Origin: CAZQXD01 sp964597315 | GTDB lineage: Bacteria > Pseudomonadota > Gammaproteobacteria > Competibacterales > Competibacteraceae | Length of the DNA: 64,000 nt | Direction of reading: 5' to 3' | Assembly (NCBI GenBank): GCA_964597315.1 | Contig: CAZQXD010000019.1 | Span: forward strand, 1 to 64,000 | Shown: piece after piece, positions 24,838 to 33,866 of the stretch | Numbering within the stretch: the first letter of the stretch is position 1 | Layout of the letters: the number at the start of each line of letters is the position of its first letter | Program-made: the position numbers and the translations under genes | The notes under the pieces: generated by a model | What the model saw: only the letters and a program-made list of their open reading frames with translations | The model's database searches: none | Told to the model about the DNA's origin: nothing

Positions 24838-26214
24838 TTAACGCCCTCGGTAGCGCATGGTCTCTGCCAATTCGTGGCCCAGAGTGCGGGTCAGCCCACG
24901 CAAGGCCGGACTCACGGCTACCGGATAGGGGGTGTCGCTCTGTTCCAAGGCCAGCAGCGCCGGGGGCAGGGCGGCGAGTTGTCGGCGGGCGTGGTCCCGG
25001 GCTTGTTCCAGGGAGGCCCGGCCGGCCCCCAGTCGGCGGCCTTCCCGCATCACCGGCTCCAACAGCCCCTCCCCGGGGGCGGGTTCGTCGAAACAGCTAA
25101 TGGTGTCCCCCTGAAAGCGACCATCGGCCACGGTTCGATGCACCTGTTTACGGCCTGGCATGTTCACCTTGCTGGCGGACAGTTTCATGCGCGGTTGCCC
25201 AGCGTAGGCCACCAGCTTGTAGGAAAAATCAATCTCCGGGGCGTCCCCGGATACCGCCAGTTCGGTACCCACCCCGAAGCCGTCGATGGGCGCTCCGGCC
25301 GCCAGCAGTTGGGCGATTTTGTATTCGTCCAGACCGCTGGAGGCAATGATGCGGACCCGCTCTAGCCCGGCCTCGTCCAGCAATGCTCGGGCGTCTCGGG
25401 CCAGACGGGCCAAGTCCCCGGAGTCCAGGCGAATCTGCTTCACTTTGAAGGCCGCTCCCCAGTCTCGGGCCAGGTCGATGACTTTACGCACCCCATTCAG
25501 GGTGTCGTAGGTATCCACCAGTAGCGTGGTTTCTGGAAACTCCCGGGCGAAGGCGGCGAAGGCGGCCTTTTCGTCGCCATGGGCTTCGATATAGCTGTGG
25601 GCCAGGGTGCCGAACACCGGGATAGCGTACAGTCGCCCGGCGGCCACGTTGGACGTCCCGGCGGCGCCGGCCAAATAGCTGGTGCGGGCCACTTTTAGAG
25701 CGGCGTCGGTGCCGTGGGAGCGCCGGGAGCCGAAGTCCACCACCCTCCTGTCCTGGGCGGCGCTCAGCAGCCGGGTGGCTTTGGTGGCGGCCAGGCTCTG
25801 GAGGTGAATCTGGTTGAGAACAAAGGTCTCCACCAGTTGCGCCTCGGGCAAGGGGGCGGTGATCTGTACCACCGGCTCGTTCTCGAACACCACCGTGCCC
25901 TCGGGTACGGCCCACGCCTCGCCGCTGAAACGGAACGCCCGCAAGGTGTCCAGAAAATCCTTGCTGAACTGGCCCAGTCCGTCCAGCCACTCCAGATCGG
26001 TCTCGGAAAAATGCAACTCTTCCAGAAAATCCAACACCTGCTCCAACCCGGCGGCCATGACGAAGTTGCGGCGTTTCGGCAGCTTTCGGAAGTACAGTTC
26101 GAAGGTGGCGTCCTCGGTCATGCCCTCGGCGTAATAAGCTTGCAGCATGGTAAGTTGGTATAAATCCGTGAATAGGGCGCTGTGGTGAGGATCGAACTGC
26201 GGGCTGCCGACCAT
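24838..26214 (-). CDS. pncB: nicotinate phosphoribosyltransferase
   Basis: A 458-residue enzyme that joins nicotinate and PRPP in NAD salvage. Motifs include L-F-T-D-L-Y-Q-L-T-M at the N-terminus, V-D-F-G-S-R-R-S-H-G, I-R-L-D-S-G-D-L, I-I-A-S-S-G-L-D-E and G-F-G-V-G-T-E-L. The C-terminal cap is complete. ATG 26214 follows GGAGG. The gene next to it in the same direction appears to be a PRPP synthetase remnant. Confidence 0.95.
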   Translation of the reverse strand: MVGSPQFDPHHSALFTDLYQLTMLQAYYAEGMTEDATFELYFRKLPKRRNFVMAAGLEQVLDFLEELHFSETDLEWLDGLGQFSKDFLDTLRAFRFSGEAWAVPEGTVVFENEPVVQITAPLPEAQLVETFVLNQIHLQSLAATKATRLLSAAQDRRVVDFGSRRSHGTDAALKVARTSYLAGAAGTSNVAAGRLYAIPVFGTLAHSYIEAHGDEKAAFAAFAREFPETTLLVDTYDTLNGVRKVIDLARDWGAAFKVKQIRLDSGDLARLARDARALLDEAGLERVRIIASSGLDEYKIAQLLAAGAPIDGFGVGTELAVSGDAPEIDFSYKLVAYAGQPRMKLSASKVNMPGRKQVHRTVADGRFQGDTISCFDEPAPGEGLLEPVMREGRRLGAGRASLEQARDHARRQLAALPPALLALEQSDTPYPVAVSPALRGLTRTLGHELAETMRYRGR

Positions 26215-26473
26215 GGAACCTCCATTGTGTGGGAACCTGATACAAGCTTAGACTGCTGGCGGTCGGTGGTCCGTGCGGTTGTCCGTTGGTTTTCTACACG
26301 ACCGGGTCCGAGGGTCGGGAAGGGGAGGACGTCAATTAGCTGCGGATTCCCATGGCAGGTTGCCGCCACGAGGACTAAGAGTATAGGCATGCCTTTTGTC
26401 GCCGGCGCGGCCCGACACCCGCCGCCTCGTTCACGCCGCCGGCACAGATGTCGGCGCGCAGGAGGTCATACCG

Positions 26474-27133
26474 ATGCAACTGCCTTTCACCGACCGCAAG
26501 GCCGCCGGCCGACTGCTGGCCGAAGCGCTGAGTCCATATGCCGACGTTGCGAACCTGCTGGTGCTGGCCCTGCCTCGGGGCGGGGTGCCCGTGGCGTTTC
26601 CGGTGGCCCAGGCCCTGGGCGCCGAGTTGGACCTGTTGCTAGTGCGAAAGCTGGGCCTGCCCGATCAAGAAGAACTGGCCATGGGCGCCATCGCCGACGG
26701 GGGAGTCCGGGTACTGAACGAAGACCTGCTCCGGCAACTCTATATAGCGGACAAGACCATCGAGGTCGTGGCCCGGCGCGAGAATCAGGAACTGCGACGC
26801 CGTCAGCAAGTCTACCGGGGCCAGCGCCCCGCACCCCAAGTCGCGGGGCGGACGGTCATCCTGGTGGACGACGGCCTGGCCACCGGCGCCACCATGCGAG
26901 CTGCGGTGGCGGCCCTACAAAAGCGCGCTCCCGGGCGGGTGGTGGCGGCGGCGCCGGTGGCGCCGCCGAGCGCCGTGGCGGTGTTGAGCCGGGAGGCCGA
27001 CGCGGTGGTTTGCCTGGCCACCCCTGAGCCGTTCTATGGGGTTGGCCGTTGGTATCGGGATTTTTCCCAGACCTCTGACGAGGAAGTCCGCGAACTTCTC
27101 GTCAAGGCGTGGCATACGGGAGGTGGTGTATGA
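26474..27133 (+). CDS. type I phosphoribosyltransferase-fold protein
   Basis: A 219-residue protein of the PRTase fold. The PRPP loop is I-L-V-D-D-G-L-A-T-G-A-T, and L-P-R-G-G-V-P-V-A is the typical start of this branch. The start at 26474 has an AGGAGGT site; an in-frame start 26 codons upstream lacks similarity. Its stop overlaps the start of a hydrolase gene (ATGA). In many bacteria these two domains are fused in one protein. The substrate base is unknown. Confidence 0.88.
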   Translation: MQLPFTDRKAAGRLLAEALSPYADVANLLVLALPRGGVPVAFPVAQALGAELDLLLVRKLGLPDQEELAMGAIADGGVRVLNEDLLRQLYIADKTIEVVARRENQELRRRQQVYRGQRPAPQVAGRTVILVDDGLATGATMRAAVAALQKRAPGRVVAAAPVAPPSAVAVLSREADAVVCLATPEPFYGVGRWYRDFSQTSDEEVRELLVKAWHTGGGV

Positions 27134-27810
27134 GTGACAGTCTGTTGAGTTCTGGTCAGGAAGTGGTGGTACAAGCCGGTCGTACGCCCTTGGAAGGCAA
27201 CCTGATGGTGCCCGACCGGGCCGGGGGTATGGTGATCTTCGCCCATGGCAGCGGCAGCAGCCGGTTCAGCACCCGCAATCGCTACGTGGCGCGAACCTTG
27301 AACCAGGCCGGCCTGGGCACCCTGCTGTTTGATTTGCTGACGTCCCATGAACACGGTCTCGACGCCTTCACTCGCCAGTTGCGATTTGATATCGCCCTGC
27401 TCACCGAGCGGCTGGTGGGCGCCATAAACTGGGTACGGCGCCAGCCCCTGACACAGCACCTGGCCATAGGGCTGTACGGGGCCAGCACCGGCGTGGCGGC
27501 GGCCCTGGCGGCGTCGGCCCAGAGCGGTGACGATGTGGCGGCGGTGGTGTCCCGCAGCGGTCGGCCGGACCTGGCGGGGGAAGATAACTTAGGCCGGGTG
27601 CGGGCGCCGGTGCTGCTGATCGTCGGCGGCGACGATCCCCAGGTTATCGACATGAACCGCCAGGCCAGCGAAGCCCTGCGAGCCCACTGCCATCTGGAGA
27701 TTGTTCCCGGCGCTGGCCACCTGTTCGAGGAGCCGGGCACCCTGGAGCGGGCCGCCGATCTGGCCCGAGACTGGTTTCTGGAGTACCTGCCCGCCTGGCG
27801 GAGGAACTAA
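27130..27810 (+). CDS. alpha/beta hydrolase (dienelactone hydrolase-like)
   Basis: A 226-residue hydrolase. The oxyanion segment is F-A-H-G-S-G-S-S-R, a nucleophile elbow is Y-G-A-S-T-G, the acid is in G-G-D-D-P-Q-V and the histidine in G-A-G-H-L-F. It is translationally coupled to the PRTase gene by an ATGA overlap, which matches the fused PRTase-hydrolase proteins known in other bacteria. The physiological reaction is not known. Confidence 0.88.
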   Translation: MSDSLLSSGQEVVVQAGRTPLEGNLMVPDRAGGMVIFAHGSGSSRFSTRNRYVARTLNQAGLGTLLFDLLTSHEHGLDAFTRQLRFDIALLTERLVGAINWVRRQPLTQHLAIGLYGASTGVAAALAASAQSGDDVAAVVSRSGRPDLAGEDNLGRVRAPVLLIVGGDDPQVIDMNRQASEALRAHCHLEIVPGAGHLFEEPGTLERAADLARDWFLEYLPAWRRN

Positions 27811-27925
27811 ATACCCCCACCGCCAGTTACGGAATACGCGGCCAGGCTGCCGTTCTAGGGGGCGACCGAGCGCGCTCTGTTCAAGAATATTTACATTCCT
27901 CGGGGCCGTGATCTCGGTCTGTGGC

Positions 27926-27953
27926 TTGGCCTGTCTTCGCTCCACGTTATAAT
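27926..27953 (+). promoter_or_regulatory. sigma70-type promoter of the deacetylase operon
   Basis: A perfect TATAAT at 27948-27953 with TTGGCC at 27926-27931 and a 16-bp spacer, 55 bp upstream of the ATG at 28009. It is the best promoter candidate of the three-gene operon. Confidence 0.65.
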
Positions 27954-28008
27954 CGCCCCCATCCGGCCCGCCGACAGGGTACCGGCGACCGCCCCCATAG
28001 AGGACACT

Positions 28009-29025
28009 ATGCCAGACCCCCAACCCCCCAGCCTCGAAGTGTGCATCAGCTTCGATATCGAGTTCGAAGTGAACGGCGCCATGCATCACCCGGATAGCCG
28101 CCGCCCCCTGGGAACCCCGTCGGTGTTTCGGGAGAGCGGCGGCCGGTCCCATGGCCTAGGTTTTATCCTGGATACCCTGGGCGAGTCCGGCCTGCAAGGC
28201 ACCTTCTTCACCGAGGTGCTGAACACCCATTATTTTGGTGACGCGCCCATGGCCGAGGTCATAGCGGCCATTCGTGGCGCCGGCCATGATCTGCAACTGC
28301 ATCTGCATCCCCTATGGCGGTATTTTCTGGACCCGGACTGGAAACAGCGGCTTAAAGTGGCGCAGCCCCGGGACACCTTCGCGGGACGCGACCCCGCCGA
28401 GTTGGATGTCATCCTGACCGACGGGCTGGATTGTTTTCGGCGCTTGGCCGGGTCTGATCCCGTGGCCCTGCGCACTGGCAACCTCCATGCCGATCGCACC
28501 CTGTATCGGACCCTGGAGGGCCATGGTATCCATCTCACCTCTAATATCGGCCTGGGCATCTTCACCCCGCCGGATCGGGAATTACACCTGTACGGGGGCA
28601 TCCAGCAGTTTGATGGGGTGACCGAGGTGCCGGTGCTGAGTTATCGGGATCTGCAATTGGGCAGCCGTGACCATCTGAAGCTGTTGACCATCGTCGGTTG
28701 CTCCTGGGGCGAGATACGCCATCTGCTGGACAGCGCCTGGCGACGCCAGGCCGGGCCGGTGGTCATCTTGGTCCATGCGTCTGATTTTTCTTCCCAGCAG
28801 GGCGATGGGGAGTCCCCGGAGTATCATCCCCGGCTGATTGCCCAAAAACGTTTCGACCGCTTGTGCCGTTATCTGGCCGGGCATTCGGAGCGTTTCGAAG
28901 TCGTGACTTTCGGCCAGCGCCAGGCCCAATGGCAGGCCCAGACCCGGCCCCATCATCCACCCCTGAAAGTGCCCTTGTATCATGTGGCCCGGCGGCTGGT
29001 GGAGAATAATATTTTGTCCTCGTGA
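28009..29025 (+). CDS. polysaccharide deacetylase-like protein
   Basis: A 338-residue protein of the NodB/carbohydrate esterase 4-like fold. It begins with C-I-S-F-D-I-E-F-E-V, where the aspartate would be the catalytic base, and has F-F-T-E-V, H-D-L-Q-L-H-L-H-P-L-W with the metal-binding histidines, L-R-T-G-N-L, and V-I-L-V-H-A-S-D-F near the C-terminus. No signal peptide, so it probably acts in the cytosol on an activated sugar or a lipid-linked intermediate. It is the first gene of a three-gene operon. Confidence 0.85.
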   Translation: MPDPQPPSLEVCISFDIEFEVNGAMHHPDSRRPLGTPSVFRESGGRSHGLGFILDTLGESGLQGTFFTEVLNTHYFGDAPMAEVIAAIRGAGHDLQLHLHPLWRYFLDPDWKQRLKVAQPRDTFAGRDPAELDVILTDGLDCFRRLAGSDPVALRTGNLHADRTLYRTLEGHGIHLTSNIGLGIFTPPDRELHLYGGIQQFDGVTEVPVLSYRDLQLGSRDHLKLLTIVGCSWGEIRHLLDSAWRRQAGPVVILVHASDFSSQQGDGESPEYHPRLIAQKRFDRLCRYLAGHSERFEVVTFGQRQAQWQAQTRPHHPPLKVPLYHVARRLVENNILSS

Positions 29026-29049
29026 GCGAGGGATGGCAGAGGTGAATCC

Positions 29050-29841
29050 ATGAGCGAGTTTTTCGAGGGCACTGTCCACGCCCATTCCAGCAACTCCTAT
29101 GATGCCCGCATGAGCTACGCCGAGTTGCGGGAGTTCTTTTTGGGCAAGGGGCTGAATTTCATCTGCATGACCGAGCATATCGAACATCTCGTGCAAGCCG
29201 ATATCGACCGCATTATCGATGATTGCCGCGCCCATTCCGACGAGCGGTTTTTGTTTGTGCCGGGCATCGAGATGGATTGCTTCGTCATTTATTTTCTGGG
29301 GGTGGACCATGTGACCGTGGACTTCACCAGTAACCAGAGTATTTTCGATTCCCTCAAAAAGACCGCCAAACTGTGCATCTTCGCCCACCCCATCAAAGCC
29401 AAGTACGACTATCCTCCCCGGTTGATGGAAGTGTGCGACGGGGTGGAGGTGCTTAATACCAAGCATGACGGCCAGCATTACCTACGGCCCCAAAGCGAGG
29501 CTCTGTATCGGCGGGTGCTGTCCCGGCGGCCCCAGGCCGTGGCTCTGGCCGGGATGGATTTCCATGGCATCAAGCATTACACCCCGGTACGGATGCGCCT
29601 GACCCAAAATGGCCCGCTCACCGAGGACTTCGTGCTGGAATCCCTGCGTCAGGGGCGCTTCGAGATTATTAAGGACGGGGTGGCCTTCGGCAGCTACGGT
29701 CCCCTCAAGCGTACTCTGGCCCGGCTGCGCATTCATGCCATGGACTTGTCGCATCGGGTCCACAAAGACCTGGCCGGGCGAGGCATCGCCGTGCCCCAGG
29801 GCCTCAAGCGCACCCTGCGTCGGCTCATGGAAGGCAGTTGA
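29050..29841 (+). CDS. PHP-domain phosphoesterase
   Basis: A 263-residue cytosolic metal-dependent hydrolase. The PHP ligands are visible in order: H-A-H-S-S, T-E-H-I-E-H, G-I-E-M-D-C, F-A-H-P and M-D-F-H-G. PHP proteins hydrolyse phosphomonoesters or phosphodiesters, for example histidinol phosphate, 3',5'-bisphosphates or phosphotyrosine. The substrate here is not known. Its TGA overlaps the ATG of the ATP-grasp gene by one base. Confidence 0.88.
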   Translation: MSEFFEGTVHAHSSNSYDARMSYAELREFFLGKGLNFICMTEHIEHLVQADIDRIIDDCRAHSDERFLFVPGIEMDCFVIYFLGVDHVTVDFTSNQSIFDSLKKTAKLCIFAHPIKAKYDYPPRLMEVCDGVEVLNTKHDGQHYLRPQSEALYRRVLSRRPQAVALAGMDFHGIKHYTPVRMRLTQNGPLTEDFVLESLRQGRFEIIKDGVAFGSYGPLKRTLARLRIHAMDLSHRVHKDLAGRGIAVPQGLKRTLRRLMEGS

Positions 29842-31055
29842 TGGCTGCGGCCGATAAGGTTCTCATCTACGGCGTCAACACCCCCATCGGCCTGGCCATG
29901 ACCCGGGAACTCCACCAGCACGGGGTGGAGGTCCATGGCATCGGCGGCAGCGTCCGGGCAGTGGGCCTGTACTCCCGGACCCTGCACCGGGGCTATGTAT
30001 TCCAAGGTTCCCCGGAGGCACGGCTGGATTTCGTCCGAGGCATCGCCCGGGAGCAGGGCATCCCCTACCTCATGACCGTGGCCGAGAGTGATATTCAGTT
30101 CTTTAACGCCCATCGGGATGAACTCCCCGAACTGCGCTGCCTGTTTCCAGACCAGGAGCGCATGGACCGGGTGCTGAATAAGGACGAGTGCTACCGGGTA
30201 GCCCGAAAACAGGGCATTCATGTCCCCGAGTCCCACGAACTGGGTGATCTGAATGGCCTTGAAGAGCTGCTGGCGGGTCTGACCTATCCGGTGATCCTCA
30301 AATGGGCCAACCCCCATGCTGTGGCGGCCGAGCTTCAACGCCTGGGGCTGCCTCTGGAAAAACTGGAATACAGCTACACCGCCGCCGATCTGGGCCAACG
30401 GCTGGAACGCTACCGGCCCTTGGGCCGGTTTCCCTTGTTGCAATCTTTTTGTCCAGGCCATGGACTGGGGCAGATGGTGTTTATGCACCGAGGCCAGCCG
30501 CTGCTCGCTTTCCAGCACCGGCGGCTGCACGAGTGGCCCCCGGAAGGGGGGTTTTCCACCCTCTGCGAAAGCCTGCCCTCCACCGCCCATCCAGAGTTGC
30601 TGGAGCAGTCCGTGGCCCTGCTCCGGGCCTTGGACTGGGAGGGACCGGCCATGGTGGAGTACCGCCATGACCCGGACACCGGCCGGAGCGTGCTGATGGA
30701 GATCAACGGTCGCTTCTGGGGCAGTCTGCCCCGGGCCTGGCACGCTGGCGCTCATTTTGCTTGGTACAACTACACGGTATTGGGCAAGGGCGAGATCCCC
30801 GCCCCTCGGCCCTATCGGGCAGGGTTGCGCTGCGCTTATATGATCCCCGAACTCAAGCGCCTGGCGATGATCCTGTTCGCCCCCGATCGTATCCAGAACA
30901 AGGCCCTGCGCTTCAGCCGGACCCGAGAGACGCTTAGCCTATTGGGCGGGTTCTTGGACCCCCGGCAGCGTTATTATCTGTTCACCCTCTCCGACCCCCT
31001 GCCGGCCCTGCGCGACGGCGGCTATGCTCTGGCCAAGGGGCTGGGGCGAGGCTGA
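29841..31055 (+). CDS. ATP-grasp ligase, carbamoyl-phosphate synthase large-subunit-like
   Basis: A 404-residue protein. An N-terminal pre-ATP-grasp domain (V-L-I-Y-G-V-N-T-P-I-G-L-A) is followed by the ATP-grasp fold with N-K-D-E-C-Y-R-V-A, V-I-L-K-W-A and M-E-I-N-G-R-F-W-G-S-L for Mg-ATP binding. It should form an amide or similar bond through an acylphosphate. Related ligases modify peptides or cell-surface sugars. The start is ATG 29841, overlapping the PHP stop. A strong terminator closes the operon 100 bp downstream. Confidence 0.86.
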   Translation: MAAADKVLIYGVNTPIGLAMTRELHQHGVEVHGIGGSVRAVGLYSRTLHRGYVFQGSPEARLDFVRGIAREQGIPYLMTVAESDIQFFNAHRDELPELRCLFPDQERMDRVLNKDECYRVARKQGIHVPESHELGDLNGLEELLAGLTYPVILKWANPHAVAAELQRLGLPLEKLEYSYTAADLGQRLERYRPLGRFPLLQSFCPGHGLGQMVFMHRGQPLLAFQHRRLHEWPPEGGFSTLCESLPSTAHPELLEQSVALLRALDWEGPAMVEYRHDPDTGRSVLMEINGRFWGSLPRAWHAGAHFAWYNYTVLGKGEIPAPRPYRAGLRCAYMIPELKRLAMILFAPDRIQNKALRFSRTRETLSLLGGFLDPRQRYYLFTLSDPLPALRDGGYALAKGLGRG

Positions 31056-31152
31056 TGTTTCACGGTTCCTTCTCGGATTGTTCGATGGATCGGGTCCATC
31101 TCACTGATACATCCCTGGCGACATCCTCGGTACGGGTCATCGACGGCCAGCC

Positions 31153-31188
31153 AAAAAACGGCGGCATATTGAAAGCCGCCGTTTTTTT
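31153..31188. terminator. strong bidirectional terminator
   Basis: A stem built from A6-CGGCGGC and GCCGCCG-T7 with a 9-nt loop. It serves the ATP-grasp operon on the plus strand and katG, which converges on it, on the minus strand. Confidence 0.92.
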
Positions 31189-31221
31189 ATACGCTTTTTG
31201 CCGCCGTCGGTCAGTCGCTTG

Positions 31222-33480
31222 TTAACGGCTCGCGATGGCTCCCCCACGCTGAGGTACTGCCACGTCGAAGCGGTCAAGGTTCATCACCTTAGTCCAGGCG
31301 GCAATAAAATCATTTATAAACACCTCTTCACCGTCCTTGGAGGCATAGACCTCGGCGATAGCGCGTAGCTCGGAGTGGGAGCCAAAGATCAAATCGACAG
31401 GGGTCGCTGTCCATTTGAGTTCGGTCGTTTTGCGATTAATACCCTCATAAGCACCAGGGAACTCCGATGATGTCTTCCACTGCGTTGATATGTCGAGCAG
31501 ATTGACGAAGAAATCGTTGTTCAAGGTGCCCGGTTTATCGGTAAAAACGCCATGTTTTGCCTGACCCGTATTGGCATTCAGAGCGCGCAAACCACCGACC
31601 AGTACTGTCATTTCCGGCGCAGTCAGCGTTAACATGTCAGCCTTTTCCACCAGCATCATTGTTGGCGAGGCGTAGCTGGCGTCACTGTAGTAGTTGCGGA
31701 AAGCGTCCGCGGTTGGTTCAAGTACAGCGAATGAATCCACGTCGGTCATCTCCTGGGATGCGTCCGTGCGTCCCGGTGTGAATGGCGCCTCTACACTGTA
31801 ACCGGCCTGCTGAGCGGCCTGTTCAACGGCGGCGGACCCACCCAATACAATCACATCGGCCAGTGAGACCTGTTTTTCATCTGATAGTGAGTTATTAAAG
31901 TCCTGCTGAACCTTTTCGAGCGTCTTCAGCACCTTTGCCAGCTCTTCAGGCTGGTTAACGTTCCAATCTTTCTGAGGGGCAAGGCGAATCCGAGCGCCAT
32001 TGGCGCCACCACGCATGTCGGAACCCCGGTAAGTCGACGCTGAAGCCCAGGCGGTTCTAACCAGCTCGGGCACTGTCAAACTGGATTTTAATATCGCGGC
32101 TTTCAGGTTGGCGGCGTCTTCAGCGTCAATCAACTGGTGATCGACAGCCGGAATCGGATCTTGCCAAAGAAATTCTTCTTCTGGAATTTCACTACCCAGA
32201 TAGCGAGAACGTGGTCCCAGGTCGCGATGCGTCAACTTGAACCAAGCTTTGGCAAAAGCGAGATCGAACTCTTGGGGATTTTGCAGAAAACGCTCCGCGA
32301 TCTTGCGAAAGCCGGGATCTTCCTTGAGCGAGAGATCTGTCGTTAGCATGATAGGCGGATTGTGTTTACCCTCCACATGGGCGTCCGCTACCGCTGTATG
32401 GGCCGATTTATCGGTCGGCACCCACACGGTTCCACCGCCGGGACTCTTGTGTTTTTCCCACTCGAACCTGAACAGATTATCAAAGTACAGGATGGACCAT
32501 GTGGTAGGTGTCTGAGTCCAGGCCCCTTCCAGACCGCTGGTCATGGTGTCTTCCCCATTGCCTTTGCCGCAGGTGTTCTTCCAGCCAAGACCCTGTTCTT
32601 CAATCGCGGCGGCGGCAGGCTCAGGACCCACGCATTCCCCTTTCGCGGCGCCATGAACCTTGCCCAAGGTGTGGCCACCCGCGATCAGCGCGACGATCTC
32701 TTCATCGTTCATGGCCATGCGGCCGAACGATTGACGAATGTCCGCAGCGGCGGAGACCGGGTCGAGATTACCGCTGGGTCCTTCCGGGTTCACATAGATC
32801 AGGCCCATCTGCAAGGCGGCCAGCGGTTTTTCCAGCTCGCCTTCCTTGCTGTAGCGCTTGTCGTTTGCCAGCATCTCAGTCTCGGGGCCCCAGTAAACCA
32901 GATCAGCCTCCCAGTCATCCATGCGCCCGCCAGCGAAGCCTAGGGTTTTGAAACCCATCGATTCCAGGGCGACATTACCGGCCAGGATCATCAGATCAGC
33001 CCAGGAGATATTGCGTCCGTATTTTTGTTTAACCGGCCACAGCAGGCGACGCGCCTTATCCAGGTTGGCGTTATCCGGCCAGCTACCGAGCGGCTCGAAG
33101 CGCTGCTGGCCGCCATCGGCGCCGCCGCGCCCGTCATGCACACGGTAGGTGCCTGCACTGTGCCAGGCCATTCTGATCATCAGGCCGCCATAGTGACCCC
33201 AGTCCGCTGGCCACCAGTCCTGTGATGTTGTCAATGTCTTCTCGATATCTGCTTTCAGGGCCTTGAGGTCAATACGTTTAAAGGCTTCAGCGTAGTTAAA
33301 ATCGTCGCCATAGGGATTGGACTCAGGCGAGTGTGCGCGCAGGGGCTGAAGACTCAACTGATCTGGCCACCAGAATTGATTCGACTTGGCCATATCGCCC
33401 GCTGCAAGCGAGTTCGCTGGCGCAAGTGCGGTCAGGGTTACCGCCAGGGCGGTAAATAAAGGAATTGATTGTTTGAGCAT
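31222..33480 (-). CDS. katG: periplasmic catalase-peroxidase KatG
   Basis: A 752-residue bifunctional heme catalase-peroxidase. The Met-Tyr-Trp crosslink residues are present in R-M-A-W-H-S-A-G, L-I-Y-V-N-P-E-G-P and G-R-M-A-M-N-D; the proximal histidine lies in A-G-G-H-T-L-G-K. A Sec signal peptide of about 27 residues (ending A-N-S-L-A-A) is unusual: most KatG are cytosolic, while KatP/KatB-type enzymes are exported. The gene is visibly lower in G+C than its neighbours, which suggests transfer. ATG 33480 follows a GAGGG site. Confidence 0.95.
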   Translation of the reverse strand: MLKQSIPLFTALAVTLTALAPANSLAAGDMAKSNQFWWPDQLSLQPLRAHSPESNPYGDDFNYAEAFKRIDLKALKADIEKTLTTSQDWWPADWGHYGGLMIRMAWHSAGTYRVHDGRGGADGGQQRFEPLGSWPDNANLDKARRLLWPVKQKYGRNISWADLMILAGNVALESMGFKTLGFAGGRMDDWEADLVYWGPETEMLANDKRYSKEGELEKPLAALQMGLIYVNPEGPSGNLDPVSAAADIRQSFGRMAMNDEEIVALIAGGHTLGKVHGAAKGECVGPEPAAAAIEEQGLGWKNTCGKGNGEDTMTSGLEGAWTQTPTTWSILYFDNLFRFEWEKHKSPGGGTVWVPTDKSAHTAVADAHVEGKHNPPIMLTTDLSLKEDPGFRKIAERFLQNPQEFDLAFAKAWFKLTHRDLGPRSRYLGSEIPEEEFLWQDPIPAVDHQLIDAEDAANLKAAILKSSLTVPELVRTAWASASTYRGSDMRGGANGARIRLAPQKDWNVNQPEELAKVLKTLEKVQQDFNNSLSDEKQVSLADVIVLGGSAAVEQAAQQAGYSVEAPFTPGRTDASQEMTDVDSFAVLEPTADAFRNYYSDASYASPTMMLVEKADMLTLTAPEMTVLVGGLRALNANTGQAKHGVFTDKPGTLNNDFFVNLLDISTQWKTSSEFPGAYEGINRKTTELKWTATPVDLIFGSHSELRAIAEVYASKDGEEVFINDFIAAWTKVMNLDRFDVAVPQRGGAIASR

Positions 33481-33778
33481 TGACGTTGCCCTCTCCGGAT
33501 CAGAAACCTAGCATTTGGTGTTGGCTTGCGTTATGACAACAACCATGGCCATTTATCACAAGTGTGGCGAACCAGGGGAATTCCACCCAGCGTTCCGCCG
33601 CCGTAGAAGGGGGCAAGGTCTTGATTTGGGTCCCATGGCCTTTCTTGGGGATCCGCGCTTGCCATTGCGGTGGGCTACGGTTTCCGAAGTTTGCCATTGC
33701 CACACGCCTCGGGTTCGGGAGCGAGTGTGGCAAAACCGCTGAAGGGGAAATGGTCTAATTGATTGGGCGGGATAGTTG

Positions 33779-33855
33779 TGGTCGGGGTGAGAGGATTCGA
33801 ACCTCCGGCCCCTGCCTCCCGAAGGCAGTGCTCTACCAGGCTGAGCTACACCCCG
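33779..33855 (-). tRNA. tRNA-Pro (CGG)
   Basis: A complete cloverleaf of 77 nt on the minus strand including an encoded CCA. Acceptor stem CGGGGTG/CACCCCG, anticodon stem CTGCC/GGCAG and loop TTCGGGA give anticodon CGG, decoding CCG; the T-loop is TTCGAAT. It lies between katG and ispB. The 33481-33778 interval holds no other gene I can support. Confidence 0.95.
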
Positions 33856-33866
33856 ACGATACCGTG

